Shown: positions 1 through 15,966, counted from the first letter of the stretch. The stretch is DNA of 64,000 nt from Neocallimastix lanati (nom. inval.) (GCA_016946835.1 JACVTC010000005.1:1908501-1972500); one strand, 5' to 3'. The notes: generated by a model not told the origin, from the letters alone. Translations and numbers: made by a program.

Positions 1-387
1 ATATGAGAAATCTTAAAATGGCTTCTAATATTCTTAAAGATCATGTTTCAGCAGTGTAAGTTAACTTGTTATATATATATATATATATATAATTAATACT
101 TTTTCAATTATAATATATATAATAAAAAGCAACCTATACTTATTATTTATTTTATTATTATTATTATTATTGTTGTTATTATTATTATTATTATTATTGT
201 TGTTGTTGTTGTAATTATTATTATTATTATTATTATTATTATTGTAGATTGGATTGTGATTATTCTCCAACAGGTGAAGAAATTGTTACTGGTTCTTATG
301 ATCGTTCCATTCGAATCTTTAATGCTAGAGAAGGTCATAGTAGAGATATCTATCATACTAAGCGTATGCAAAGGTAAGATTAATAAC

Positions 388-418
<31 letters not shown>

Positions 419-773
419 ACAAAAAAATTATATCATTATTTCATTGTTTCTTGTTTTTAATTATTAACAAATTTAAATTATTCTTTTTATTTTTAAATTA
501 TTATCATATGTAACACATATTATATATATATATATATAATTATATAATTTTCATAATAATAAAGAATTTTCTGTGTAAGATACAGTATGGATTCTAAATA
601 TATTTTATCAGGTAGTGATGATGCTAATATTCGTTTATGGAGAGCTAACGCTTGGGAAAGATTTGGACCAGTAAGTTTTTTTTTTTTTTTTTTTTTTTAG
701 GCAATTTAAAAGTATTATTATATCATTGATTCATTCATTATTATTTTATTTTATTTTATTTTATCTTGTTTCA

Positions 774-819
<46 letters not shown>

Positions 820-1404
820 TATTTATTTATTTATTTATTTATATAAATTATATATGAACCTTTTAATAAATTAATAGATTAGTTCAAAAATATATAAATA
901 TTTATTTACAAATATTTTTATATCCTTATTACATTAATTCTTTTTTAACTATTATAATCTAATTTGAACTTTATTTCTAATTTTATTTATTATTATTACA
1001 TATGTGTATATTTATATTTTTTTAGCAATCTTCAAGAGAAAGAAATGCTTTGGCTTACAACAAAAAACTTAAGGAGAAATACAAGCATATGCCAGAAATT
1101 CGTCGTATTGATAAGTAAGTTTTATTATATATATTTACAATAAAAATAATTATTTTTAATTTTTATTTTATTTATAAATTAAAAAAAAAAAAAAAAAAAA
1201 AATTAAATAATTAATTATTTATTTATTATTTAAATAATTAGACATCGTAATATTCCAAAGGCTATTTCTACTGCTTCTAAAACGAAACGTATTCAAATTG
1301 AATCTATTAAACGTAAAGAAGATAATCTTCGTAAACATAGTAAGAAGGGAACCGTTCCTTATGTGCCAGAACGTAAAAAGAATTTTGTTTCACTTCAAAA
1401 GTAA
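1..1404 (+). CDS. DCAF13: DCAF13/SOF1-like WD-repeat ribosome-biogenesis factor, C-terminal part (5' end outside window)
   Basis: Five exons join in phase: 1-55, 248-373, 565-670, 1026-1114 and 1242-1404 (TAA). The first exon lies in the last WD repeats (KDHVSAV), followed by DYSPTGEEIVTGSYDRSIRI, GHSRDIYHTKRMQR, IFCVRYSMDSKYILSGSDD and NIRLWRANAWERFGP. The remainder is the Sof1-type tail: YNKKLKEKYKHMPEIRRIDK, then HRNIPKAISTASKTK and a lysine/arginine-rich end. The run GSYDR/HTKRMQR/SGSDD/RxLW/YKHxPE is diagnostic of SOF1/DCAF13, a nucleolar U3 snoRNP (SSU processome) component needed for 18S rRNA maturation. In animals it is also a CUL4-DDB1 adaptor. The start codon and first repeats lie upstream of the window. 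Introns are almost pure A/T, with T tracts at about 671-699 and 777-818. Exon 3 begins at the AAAG/AATTTTC acceptor because only that choice restores the conserved IFCVRYS strand. Confidence 0.93.
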
Positions 1405-1955
1405 GAAAAAAAGAATCAACAACAACAACAAACATTATCACAAAACGGAAAGCAGATCATTCCAAAAAAAAAAAAAGAAAAAAGAAAAAAACTATTTTTT
1501 TATATTTATTTATTTTAATATAATATATTATAAAATATATTATATATTATTTATTTTTATTTTTATTCAATTTGTTTTAATTTTTTTTTTTTTTTATTAT
1601 TATTTTAACTTTATAAAATAGTTTTTTTTTTTTTTTTTTTAATTTTTTATATTAATAAATATAACAATAGTAATAATAGACCTAAATAATATATATATAT
1701 ATATAATTATTTTTTTTCTTTTCTTATTATTTTTACTTTATTATAAAACTTTTATATATATATATATGTATATATATATATTCATTTATATCTTTTTCTT
1801 TAATTATTTATATATATATTTATATATATACAATTTTTTATCTACAATTTTCAATTTTTATTATTTAAATTAAATAAAATTAAATAAAAACATATATATA
1901 AAAAAATATAAAATATAATAAAAATATAAAATTTTAAATTTAAATATTATTATTT

Positions 1956-2034
<79 letters not shown>

Positions 2035-2140
2035 TATTTAAATATTATATTTTATTGAATTATTGTTTGTAAAAAAACTCTGATTATAAAGAGTTTAACT
2101 ATTATAAAATTTTTTTAATTTTAATATTAATAAATATATG
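1405..2140. repeat. Intergenic AT-rich spacer with (TTTA)n microsatellite
   Basis: No gene seen. The stretch holds poly(T) runs, TA-dinucleotide runs and a long TTTA tetranucleotide array at about 1957-2036. Apparent reading frames here are low-complexity Phe/Ile/Tyr strings without domain features. Confidence 0.7.
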
Positions 2141-2142
2141 GA

Positions 2143-2800
2143 TTGAAAAAGAATATAAATTTTTATTTTCTTATTTATATATATATATATATACGTATTT
2201 CAGTTCCTATATTTAACATTCTTACTAAATTATATCATTATGGAGTCCGTGGTAAATGTTTTGATTTTCTATGCAATTTATATACTTCATCTAAAGCACG
2301 TGCTCGATTTGCTTCAATATTATCAAATGAATTTCCTATTAAAAGAGAAGTTCATCAAGGTTGTCCATTATCTCTCCAATTTATTCATCAATGATATACT
2401 AAATAACTGTGAAAAGTATGGTGTTAGTATTGGAAGAAAAAAAAAAAAAAAAAAAAAAAAAAGTGTTGTGGTGGACTTTTTGCTGATGATGTTGTTCTCA
2501 TTGCTCAGAGTGCAAAAAAAAAAAAATTTAGAAATATTATTAAAAAAAAAAAAAAAAGGTACATAAATGGGCTAATTTTAAATGAAATAAACTTTTAGTA
2601 TTTAAAAATGTGCAACTATGATTATAAAACCAATGAACTTTCAATCTCTCCTCCAAATTATAGTGACCCAACCTTTTATTTAGGAATGAATGCTATTCCA
2701 AAAGTTTCTAGTAATATTTATCTAGGTATTCCTTTTTCAGATGATCTCTTATTAGAACACATTATATCTCACATGTATTTAAAAATTTGAAAATCCCTTC
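2143..2800 (+). pseudogene. Non-LTR retrotransposon reverse-transcriptase relic
   Basis: A decayed RT palm is readable in shifting frames. It shows LTKLYHYGVRGKCFDFLCNL, SSKARARF and FPIKREVHQGCPLS (RT motif RQGCPLSP with R to H), then LFINDILNNCEKYGVS. After an expanded A tract at about 2437-2462 come CCGGLFADDVVLIAQ-like remains (the FADD catalytic motif in a frameshifted context), and then thumb-type sequence DPTFYLGMNAIPK..NIYLGIPF. The same order of motifs occurs in the longer copy at 48.1 kb. Stops and frameshifts, mostly at A runs, mean it cannot encode an active enzyme. Confidence 0.8.
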
Positions 2801-2849
2801 TTTCATATACAAATAAACTTATTCCTATTGTATACATTATATATACTTA

Positions 2850-3445
2850 TTCCTTCTTAGTGGAACTTTAGCTTTAAATGAGCTACATTTCGATAGTGGG
2901 GAACAGAGACAATTAAATGAACTACTTTTCAAAGGTTCATCTGAGTCACCATGTTCCAAAAAATTGTGGGCTTGGCAGAATTTCTTAACTTTTTAACTAG
3001 CGTAATACCTATCATAAGTAGTTCGTTTGAACTATTAATTGATAGGTATTCCAAACTACCAAACTTAACCAAGAGCGTCAACGTCGCATTGATAAGGCAT
3101 AATGATAATGCAGGATCATCATCCATTTCTACGAAGGCTGAATCTCGCCTTAGTAGTTCAATAAATGATGAATCCGGGAAGAGTTCAGTAGACACCACAC
3201 TATCTATTTTAAAGATTTTACTCTTAGGTTTTATTTTTTTTTTTTTTTCATTTGTTAGGAAGGGAAAATTCCCGCATAGTACAACTTGCCGAAATACATA
3301 GTATTTTTGAGCTTTTTTTTTTTTTTTATTTTTTAACTTTTATTTTTATTTTTAATTTATAATGTACTTTTCACCTTCATGTATTTTTTATAATAAGATT
3401 AATAAATTTATGGAAGTGTATTCTCTTCCCTGTCTAAAAAATATA
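2850..3445 (+). mobile_element. LINE 3'-end relic (family 2), C-terminal domain plus 3' UTR
   Basis: The sequence closely matches the two copies at 32.2-33.7 kb in reverse orientation. It encodes LHFDSGEQRQLNELLFKGSS and KIVGLAEFL, then a serine-rich tail. The 3' UTR ends GTGTATTCTCTTCCCTGTCT followed by A-rich sequence at about 3437, the family's normal end just before poly(A). It is joined to the RT relic after a deletion, so the whole is a dead internal-deletion copy or two adjacent insertions. Confidence 0.75.
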
Positions 3446-3459
3446 TATATAAGTGTGAC

Positions 3460-3869
3460 CAAAGCTGCCGAAAGGATCTAAGATGATTGTCCAGAACACT
3501 GTCCTTACTATTATAGGAAGAATAGAAATCCTCGATTGCAACATTATACTGTTGCTACAGATAGGAATATACTATAGAATCAAGTACTGATTCTGAAACT
3601 AGTAACGAAATGTATAATATTAGTAATAATAACAATAGCATATAATGTTTTTAGTTATTAATAATAGTAATAGTATTGATAGTAAAAATTAAAATATAAA
3701 AATAATAATATCGTTACTAATAATGTAGTGAACAGGTCATTTGGAGAAAATCGTTGTTAATATTAGTAATATTTTGAATAATGGAGTGTAGAAATATATA
3801 TGAGATGTGGAACAGAGTATATAATTTCCTTCTTGGAGGGAATAGACATTGTAGACATGATTGATTTAG

Positions 3870-3911
<42 letters not shown>

Positions 3912-4494
3912 AATGGGATGTTTTTTTTTAAGAAATCAAATTTATTTCTGGTAATTATTCCGAAAAAACACCCTATTCTTGTTACGATCTGCAGCTCTCT
4001 TTTTATAGAAATTTAGCCTAAGGTCTTAGTATAAGACAAGGATTTACTACTTTATTCCCGACGGTATAAGCGTAAACTAACCAAAGAACGTTAACGTCAA
4101 CGTCAACGCAGAAAATGCAGTAAAGCAGGCTTGCAAGGCCAATGCCTCTGAAGGAGGAAGGAGAAGACCATAATTTCTTTAGGATTGCCAATTCAAATCC
4201 TAATAACCCTAATCCAGAATAAGAATTCTCTTTTTAGGTAGAAATCTTAAAATCTTGGAGGTGAGGTTCGTTGCCAAGGGGATTTTTTCTGAATTTATTA
4301 ATTATTCACTTTATTTTGAATATTACTTATTATTTCACATTACTATTTAAAAAAAATTATTATATTCAAATTGGGCAAATACTTTTTATTTTATTTTTTA
4401 TTTTTATTAATTTTTTTTTTTAACAAGAAAAAATATTAATAATTAATAAATGAATAAATAAATAAAGTTTAAGTTCGCAATAATTGCAGCTATA
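3460..4494 (+). mobile_element. LINE 3'-end relic (family 3)
   Basis: The stretch has weak coding remains, including a cysteine/histidine-containing patch (DCPEHCPYYYRKNRN) near 3490 and an Ala/Arg-rich C-terminus near 4090-4220 (ENAVKQACKANAS..EDHNF, then NSNPN). The same C-terminus recurs on the minus strand at 28.16-28.36 and 31.83-31.97 kb. The end is marked by AATAAATAAAGTTT..TTGCAGC, matching the poly(T)-flanked ends at 27.88 and 31.58 kb in reverse. An expanded A tract (about 3876-3909) interrupts it. Frames are broken throughout. Confidence 0.65.
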
Positions 4495-4535
4495 AATATA
4501 TATATGAATTTATATTTGTAGAAAATAAAATACAT

Positions 4536-4581
<46 letters not shown>

Positions 4582-5028
4582 TCAATAATTTATTTTATTT
4601 TACTTTTTTCTTTTAAATATAATAAATATATATTTATACATTAAATAAAAGAAAAGGATTAAGGAATGAAATATTAAAATCAATATAAAATATTATTTTA
4701 TTTTATTACTTTTTTTTTATACAATATAAATAATTATAATTATTTATTTTATTTATCTCAAGCTTTTTTTTTTTTTTTATATTACATGAGATGTATCGTA
4801 ATTTGAATATTTTTTATTTACAGATTTATATATATATATATTATATTATTTATTTTATATTATTTATATTCAATATTAAATTTATATTAATTTTTTTCCC
4901 CTTTTTATTATTATTATTATTAATAATAGATTTAATATTTTTAGTTTTTTTTTTTTTGTTTTTTTTTTGTTTTCGAATTAAATATTAATCAATTCAATAG
5001 GGATGGTTATTCTTTATATATATAATAT
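4495..5028. other. Gene-free AT-rich spacer
   Basis: TA repeats, poly(T) and poly(A) runs and ATT repeats. Nothing beyond low-complexity sequence is seen between the retroelement relic and the end of the ARL2BP-like gene. Confidence 0.6.
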
Positions 5029-7488
<2,460 letters not shown>

Positions 7489-7878
7489 GATTAAAAATTA
7501 TTTTATTAATAAGATATTTTTATTAAATAATAAAAAATATTTACTTTTATATATATTTGATTTTTATTATTTATACAAATATTTATTTCTTTTATTTTTG
7601 TTCTTTTTTTTTTTTGTTGTAAACTATTATTATTTTTTAATGAAAAGAAAAACGAAAACTAACGTGTTAATTAAAAAAAAATAAAAACAAGAAAAAAATT
7701 AAATAACAATATATTATATATATTGTTGCATATATCCATGTTTTTGTTGTTTGCTGATTTCAAAAAAAAAATTTTTTAATTAAAATTTAAAAAATATAAA
7801 AAATAATGAAAAATAATGAAAATAATAATAATTAATTAATTAATTAAAGATTTAAAAATTTTAATTTTAATAATTTTG

Positions 7879-7922
<44 letters not shown>

Positions 7923-8064
7923 TTAATATGAAAATAATTGAATAATAAATAAAAAAATAAATAAATAATAAATTAATTACGTATATATAAAATATTATTG
8001 GTTAAAGTTTCAAAAAAATAATTTAAGAAAAAAAAAAAAATTTTTTTTAAATTATAATAAACAT

Positions 8065-8114
<50 letters not shown>

Positions 8115-8370
8115 ATATACAAAAAAACATCATCTATTAATTAATTTTATCCAAATTTTATTATATTTAGTTTTAACCGATGATTAATGAAAAATAAAAA
8201 TAAATAAATATAAAATAAATGAATTAAATAAAAAAAAAACAAATAAAAAGAAAATAAACAACTAATTAAATAATAATTTTTATTTTATAAAATATATGTA
8301 TATATATTTTTTTTAATATTATATCCAAAAAAAAAAAAAAAAATTTGAATAAAATTTGAATAAAATTTAA

Positions 8371-8420
<50 letters not shown>

Positions 8421-8845
8421 TTTAAAAAAAAAAATAAAATAAAATAAAAGAGTCATATTTAATTTAATAGAAAAAAAATAAAACCACTTTAGAATATAAA
8501 AATTAAATGAAATGCTAGAATATTAAATAAAATGAAAACTTTTTTTTTTTGAAAATAAAAAAAAAAAATAAAAATAAAAAAAAAATAAAAAATAAAATAT
8601 TCAATGAAACTAAATTTAGTATACAATTATACTTAAATTTAATTCTTGAAAATAATTGTTCACTATATATAGATATATATAATAAAATTATTTTAATATT
8701 GATATCTATTAATAGAATGATTTTTTTTTCCTATTTTATCATTTTATCATTCCTAACACTTTTTTTATTTATTTATTTATTTTCTTAAATCAGCTCTTAT
8801 TAACATTATATTATAATTATTATTATTATTATTATTATTAATAAA
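7489..8845. other. Gene-free AT-rich spacer upstream of the ARL2BP-like gene
   Basis: The stretch contains poly(A) (about 7880-7907), a T tract of about 45 bases (8068-8113), an A tract (about 8384-8418), and TA and ATT repeats. A lysine-rich frame at 8549-8788 is low complexity and unsupported. Confidence 0.55.
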
Positions 8846-8847
8846 AT

Positions 8848-9170
8848 ATTATTTATTATAACAATAGTATATAATTATATATAGTGTATTATATTGTATA
8901 TATATAGAAAAATAATAGATAAAAAATATACGTATATGTATATTTTAAAAAAAAAAATGTAATTAATAATATTTAATAAATTAATAATATTCTTTAATTA
9001 TATATATAAGATATAAAGAATGTTTAATTTTTTTTTTTTTTTTTTTATGACCTATTGCTTATATTATTATCAGAAATTTCTGTATAAATTAGATTTTTTT
9101 TTTTTTCCATCTTCTTCGAATACTTTACAATTTTCCATAAAAAATTTTTCTTAAGAGTGGGTAAAATAAA
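8848..9170 (-). pseudogene. Partial, decayed duplicate of the ARL2BP-like gene (one exon plus intron)
   Basis: The sequence aligns along its length with 5885-6262. The shared intron includes the strings AACAATAGTAT, ATATATAGAAAAATAATAGAT and TTAATAATATTCTTTA. The exon that encodes EKFFKENCEVF and NKLIYTEIFDNY in the parent is also present. In this copy the minus-strand exon reads like EKFFMENCKVFEEDG, then an A tract (T run 9093-9105 on the plus strand) replaces part of the codons before LIYTEISDN. The equivalent of the intron AG acceptor and upstream exons is missing. It is a local segmental duplicate, not a retrocopy, because intron sequence was copied with it. Confidence 0.8.
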
Positions 9171-9730
9171 ATAAATTAATAAAATCATATTTATAAAAAA
9201 TTATATTAAAAATCAATAATAAAATACAAAAATTAAATTAAATATATAATTAAAAAAATAAATACAGAAAAAAAATTAATATTTTTAATATTTTATATTA
9301 AAAATATTTTAATAATGATCCTCTTTTTTTTTTTTTCTTTTTTTTTTTTTAAATTAAAAAATGAATAAATATATTTTTATTATTTTTATTATATTGATAC
9401 TCATAATAATAATAATCTTAATTATAAAAATAAAATAAAAATTATAAATAATAACCTAAGATAGTGTAGAGACCACTAAATTCTCCCTCAAACCAAAGGA
9501 AATATTATCAGGAGTTCTAAACTTTTTTTTTAATTTCATTATTTTTTAGAAATAAAAAATTGGCAATAATATATTTTCTATTTTATTTATATAATTAATT
9601 TTTATTTGTTTATTAAAAAGTTTTATTTTTTTTTAAATTTATATAATACATGCTTTTTATATATATATATTTTTAAGTAAAAAATATATATGAAGAAGAT
9701 TAAATAAATTAAAATAAAAAATAATATTTC

Positions 9731-9761
<31 letters not shown>

Positions 9762-10049
9762 AAAATTAAAAAATATGTATGTTATATATAAATATATTTT
9801 TTACTTATTTAATTTTATATAAAAATTATATAAATCTATCTTTTTATTTTATTATTATTTTTTTTTGTTTTGTTTTATTTATATATTTATTTTTTTTAAA
9901 AAAAAAATTTTTTTAAATATAAATAATTTATAACTTCAGAAAAAAAAATATATATATATATATTTTGAAATAAACGATAGTTTCTAATTATGATTAATTT
10001 GCGGATGGTAATTTGATTTTAAATTATAAATTTTTAATAAAATCTTTTT

Positions 10050-10084
<35 letters not shown>

Positions 10085-10858
10085 TGTATGACTTTTTTTA
10101 TGTTGTTGATTACTATATTAAATTATGTTTATTATGTTTTGTTTTAATTATTTTGTTGTTTAATCAGAATGAACTTTTTTGAATATTTTTTTTCTTTTTT
10201 TAATTAAGTTTTTATTTTATTTATAAATTATAGAGAAAATAGTTTGATATATATTATCTATTTTCTTTTTATTAAATTTTCAAATATAAATAAATTATTA
10301 TTATTATTATTAGAAATGGAAAAAAAAATTTTTTTTTAATTTTTTTTTTAAAAAAGAAAAGAAAAATTAGAAAAAATAAATTTTTATTTATTGAATTTTA
10401 AATATTTCCCAATAAAATAAAATTATATACGTAAAGGTAAAAAAAAAACAATTACAATTCCTAACTATAATAGGAATTATAAAAATTATAAAATGAAAAA
10501 TTAAAATGTAATATTGTAAATTTTATTTCATTTTATTTTATTTTTCTTTTCTTTTTTTTTTATGTAATTATGTAATTATATTTATTGAAAAAAAATAATA
10601 ATAATTATATTATTCATATTTGAAATAATTTAATATATCAAGGGTATTATTTTGATATTAAAGTTTTTTTTTTTTTTTTTTTTTTTATCAAAACTTTTCT
10701 TATTCATTTATATTTTTCGGTAATAATAAAAATAATAATAAAAAAAAAAAAAAAGATTCAATTTTTTTTTTTTAATGATATTGGTGTTAGTTGGGTATTG
10801 AGTGATACTATTTGTACTGGATATATTAACTTTTATACTACTACCATCATTTCATGAA
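9171..10858. other. Gene-free AT-rich spacer with a short LINE relic
   Basis: The only recognisable piece is at about 9455-9530, where AGATAGTGTAGAGACCACT and AATTCTCCCTC match the family-2 retroelement C-terminus (compare 33146-33175 and 29575-29610), in minus orientation. The rest is A/T runs, plus a short (TG)n tract at 10071-10088. Confidence 0.55.
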
Positions 10859-12856
10859 CTATTTTTTAGTAATTCCACTATTACTACTACTACTACTACT
10901 GTAGTATAACCCAGATTCTTTCGTTAAATTCTCATTAGTTAATGATTTTTTTCCTTGAATAGTAATATTATTTAGAGTATATGATGAGTCTGAATTTGAA
11001 CTTGAAGAATTTAAACTTGAATTAGTATTTATATGTTTTCCATATCTTACTTTTTGATTAAAGTTTTGTGATGATTTTGCTAATATTGAATTTTCACCAA
11101 TACTTTTAGCAGGACTAAGACTAGCAGAGGAGTACCCTGTACTTACATTTGAAACGGATAAATTTGTATTTGAACTTCTTAAAATTACAGATGGTACACT
11201 TATTCCTGATTTATCACTATTACTTAATAAACTATTTAATGAATGATGTTTATAAGCCTTATTTCCATAATTTGGTGATAAATATTTATCCTTTTTCACG
11301 ATAACCCGATTAAGTTCTTCTGAAAATTCTGGTTGAATATCAATGATACTATTAATTGATGGACTTGCATTTAAATTTGAAATATTATCAGAGATAGAAT
11401 TTGATATTACTGATTTTCTTGTATAAATATTTTCTTCTTCCGATGAATCTGTTTCACCATTATTATCCATATTTCTCATATTTTTTTTTTGTTTTTCTCT
11501 ACTTAATTCATAAAGTAATGCTATTTCGTTTATAGCAACATTTTCATTACTTACTTCTGATTTTCCATTATCACTTTCTTCATATTTATCATTTGATAAT
11601 AATTCCGCAATATCAGCTACATTATTTATACCATTATTACGTTCTAATAATAATAATGATAATATATGTAAAAGTTTAAAAATAAATTATTAAAAATAAG
11701 TATATAAATAATTATATATAAATATTTAGAAATAATTAAATTAAATTAAATTAAAAAATAATAAAAAAATAAAAAATTATTAATAAAATAAATTTTATAT
11801 TTAAAAATAATAAAATGATATTAATAATGATATATATATATAATATTATTATATTTATATATTGAATATATATAAGAAAAAATAAGATATTTAATAAATT
11901 AATACCATATGCGATTGGTAATTCAGCATGTTCATAAAAGAATGGATCATCAATATAATTAATGATATCTCCCCACCAGGTAGATCCTAATTCTGGAATA
12001 CTAATTGCCCAATGATAAATAGCCCAAAACATTAATGAAAATATAAATGCACATAATACATCAATACTATAATGATATGAGGCCATAATTAATGAGTACA
12101 TACCAATAACATTCATGATAGTAACTAAAACATTTATCCATGTTCTTTTACAATAATACCAATATTCCACAATATTTAAAGTAAACATAATTGTATGACC
12201 ACTATTTAAATTTATTATTTAAATATATATATATATATAATACATATGCATATAGGTTATTTTTAATAATATTTTTTTAAGTTATTATTATTATATTGAG
12301 GTAATTTTTTTTATCTTTACCTGAAAAATACATCACCACAAGCAGCACGTACTTGAAGAACAATTAAAAGGGCATCATAAAAAATATTTTCCTTATATGT
12401 CTTTTTACAATTAAGCCATGGAGTAGGTAAAACAGTTAATGGGATAAAACAAGCACGTAAAAGATATACAAATCCCATAATTAATAAAATTCTTCTTGTA
12501 ACTGTTAATGAATAAGATTTTAAAGTTAAGGCTCTTATGATAATTAATGCGGCTGATGTTCTAACAATATAATCTGCTATAGATCTTGGTATCCATAAAT
12601 TTTTTTCAAAAAAGGCATTTGATGGTTGTAATATAACATCTGGTGCTACATAGGGTTGATCATAGATTTTATTTACATTAGTATTTATTCTATCAGCATA
12701 AGAATTTGCCAAACTTACTATATATGTGCAAATAAAAAACCAAACAGCAGCATAAAATGTAAAAATAATATCCCTGTTATTACGATAGATCTTTAAATAT
12801 GGTTTTATTTTTTCTATCCATGTTTTAGTTTCTTCTGATTGGATTATATCACCCAT
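10859..12856 (-). CDS. Sphingomyelin-synthase-family (PAP2-type) integral membrane enzyme
   Basis: Exons 12856-12321, 12201-11906 and 11643-10859 join in phase into 538 residues. Hydrophobic segments include IIFTFYAAVWFFICTYIVSL near residue 30 and others through residue 275. The diagnostic SMS motifs are all present: YLLRACFIPLTVLPTPWLNC, CGDVFFSGHT (split by intron 1) and ASYHYSIDV. These supply the His..His..Asp triad used for phosphocholine or related head-group transfer to ceramide at Golgi/plasma membrane. After the membrane core, exon 3 encodes a cytosolic Ser/Asn-rich tail of about 260 residues with no recognised domain (start ERNNGINNVADIAELLSN). Fungi normally make inositol-phosphoceramide with AUR1, a different family, so the product (sphingomyelin, ceramide phosphoethanolamine or another) cannot be told from sequence. 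Confidence 0.88.
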
Positions 12857-14628
12857 GTTGAATTAAAGATATTTTTAAAAATTAAATCTTATATATAAAT
12901 ATATTGATTCTTTTTCGTTTATTTATATATATATTACTATTACTATTATAAAGTATAAAGTATAAATTTTTAATTTCTAATTAATTTATATTTATAAATG
13001 TATAGTTGTTTTTTCTATTTGTTATTATAATTTTATTATTTACTTTAAATTATAATTCTATTTTATATTTATTTAAATCTAATATTTTTATCTAAAAATT
13101 TATTTTCTTCTAAAATAAATAGTAATACAACTATTAAAAAATTTTTTAATTAATATTCTAATATATTATCTTTTTTTTTTTTATATATTATCTTTTTAAA
13201 AGAAAAAATATGAAGTTTCCAAAATTATAAATATTAAAAATTAAATAGAATTTAAATCAAAAAAAATAATAAATTAAAGTTTCTCTATTTTAAGTTTATT
13301 ATTGATTCATTTATTGTTTTTTATCTCTTAATAAAGTAAAATATTAAAATTATTTAATAAACTTTATAAAGCTAGAATATACTGTTTTAATATTTTTATT
13401 TTTTTTTTTTTTTAATATTTTCAATATTTAGTATTGTATGATAAATAAATGGTTTTTCAATGGTTATTTATTAATTTCTTCTTTTATTTATATATATAAT
13501 ATATATAAATTTACCGTTTTTTTATTTTTTTTATTTTTTTTTTTTAAAATAAAACAACAGAATATTAATCAAATTATTGATAAATATATGATAGAAAATC
13601 TCCTCTTTTCTTTTATATATTTCGTTATTTTTATTATTATTACTATTATTATTATTATTATTGAAAATAAGTTTTTCCTTTAATATTTTCTTTAATATTT
13701 AAAAATGAAAATTCATTCATTTAGTATTATTTTGTTAAATTATACAATTATACTTATTTTTTATTATATAAAAATTTTTATACAGATTTTTTCAATCCTA
13801 TATTACTTTCCGATAATAATAATAATAATAATATAAAATATTATTTAGGATTCAATTTATTTTTATTTTTTTTTTTTTATAATATAATTATCAAAAAAAA
13901 TATTTATATATATATATATATTTTTTTTTTAAATTTATGAAAATAAAAAGGAAAAGTTATATCTATATATAAATAATTTTTTTTTCTTAATTATTAATTC
14001 TTATAAATATAAAAATTTTAGAATTTTCAAAACATATTAAATAAAAAATCAATCAATAAATAATAAATAATCAATAAATAATATATTATAAATAATAAAA
14101 TAAATATATAAATAATTACAATTAATAATATAATACAAATGTTCTTTATTTTATCAGGATATTATATATTATTTTTTATTATTAATAATTTAAAAATAAT
14201 TAATTATTATTTGTTATGATTTCATCTTTTGTGATCACTTCATTTCACAATTTATAATAATTAATAAAGTTTTATTAAATGATTTTTTATATTATGAGTT
14301 ATACATTAATTTAATTGGTAATATATTCTGTATATATTATTAATATAATATGAGGGTATCACCAATATATTGAAATATAAATAATTAAATACAAATTAAA
14401 TGAATAAAGGTAATACAAAATACAAAATATAACACAGTAATTAGGAGTTAAATACTATATAAAAATGTTCCTTTCTATAGCAATTTTATATTATTTAGAA
14501 TTTGTTACAGAATAAATCTTAATCAATATTCTTTGCTATGGATTAGAATTAAACTCGAAATTAAATACAAATCAAAATTTTTATATACAATATATATAAT
14601 ATATGCATATTCTTAGATATTCTTTCTT

Positions 14629-14659
<31 letters not shown>

Positions 14660-15185
14660 CTCTTTATTAAACTAATTCTTAATATCAATTAACAAAAACA
14701 AATTACGGACTCCTAATTTTTTGAAACCTACTTTAAAATTCAATTAAATTTTTTATTTCCAGATTTCTATTTAATTATATAAATATATATATTATCTTAA
14801 AAAAAATAAATATAATTAGTCGAATATTCATTAATTAAATATTAATAAATTAATTAAAAAAAAAAAGTTTAATATTTATATTTTTTTTTCAACTTTTTAT
14901 TTTTATTTATGTAGATATTCACCTATGTACATTAGAATTTTCATTATTTATTTCAAAGAATTAAAATTAAGTTACCAACTTTATTAGTTATACCCTCATC
15001 AATTCATTTGACTATACTTTATTATATATAAAATAGATTAAATATGGAATAAAATATTATATTATTTGAAATATATTAAAAAACTTTTTTTTTTTATTTC
15101 ATAAGATTTTGTAAATTTAAAATAAGAGAATATTTGAATATTTAAGTCAATTACATTACAAAAGCCTTTATATAAATTAAACACA

Positions 15186-15602
15186 CCTTATTTTATTATT
15201 TATTCAATTATTTATTATTTATTATTATTTATTATTTATTATTTATTATTTATTATTTATTATTTATTTATTATTTATTTATTTATTATTATTTATTTAT
15301 TATTTATTATTTATTATTTATTATTTAATTATTTATTATTTATTATTTATTATTTATTTATTATTTATTATTTATTTTTATTATTTATATTTATTATTTA
15401 TTATTTATTAGTTATTATTTATTATTTATTATTTATTATTATTTATTATTTAATTATTTATTATTCAATTATTTATTATTCAATTATTTATTATTCAATT
15501 ATTTATTATTTATTATTTATTATTTATTATTTATTATTTATTCAATTATTTATTATTTAATTATTTATTATTTAATTATTTATTATTTATTATTTATTAT
15601 TA
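15186..15602. repeat. TTATTTA-type minisatellite, block 1
   Basis: About 415 bp of irregular tandem TTATTTA/ATTATTT units with occasional TCAATTA variants (15460-15500 and 15540-15550), indicating higher-order duplication of subunits. Confidence 0.9.
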
Positions 15603-15927
15603 TAAACTTTTATATTATTCGTCTATTCATCCATTTATATTAATTTTGTTTGTATATTTAATTTATTTATAATTAAATATTAAATTTATGTTTTATTATA
15701 TATTATAATATATTGAAAATATATTGAGATTTACAAAAGAAGAATTCAAAATTTAAAATTCTTTTTAAAAGCCTTTTCATATTATATTATTTAATATAAA
15801 ATTAAAATAAAAAAAGATCACCATGATAATTTATTAAATATTTAAAAAATGTTTATTATTTATCTATCTATTATTTACTAATATTTAATTACTAATTAAT
15901 TATTTATTTTTATATCTATTTATTTGT

Positions 15928-15966
<39 letters not shown>

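Noticed and set aside
61-422. Asn-rich and Ile/Thr-rich frames on both strands
   Set aside because: They are translations of the (ATT)n/(TTG)n array in the first intron of the DCAF13 gene.
13438-13683. 81-residue plus-strand frame in the gene desert
   Set aside because: Phe/Ile/Tyr low complexity, no domain, no splice partners, composition same as spacer.
15186-15602. CRISPR-like array
   Set aside because: The units are short TTATTTA words without unique spacers; this is a minisatellite.
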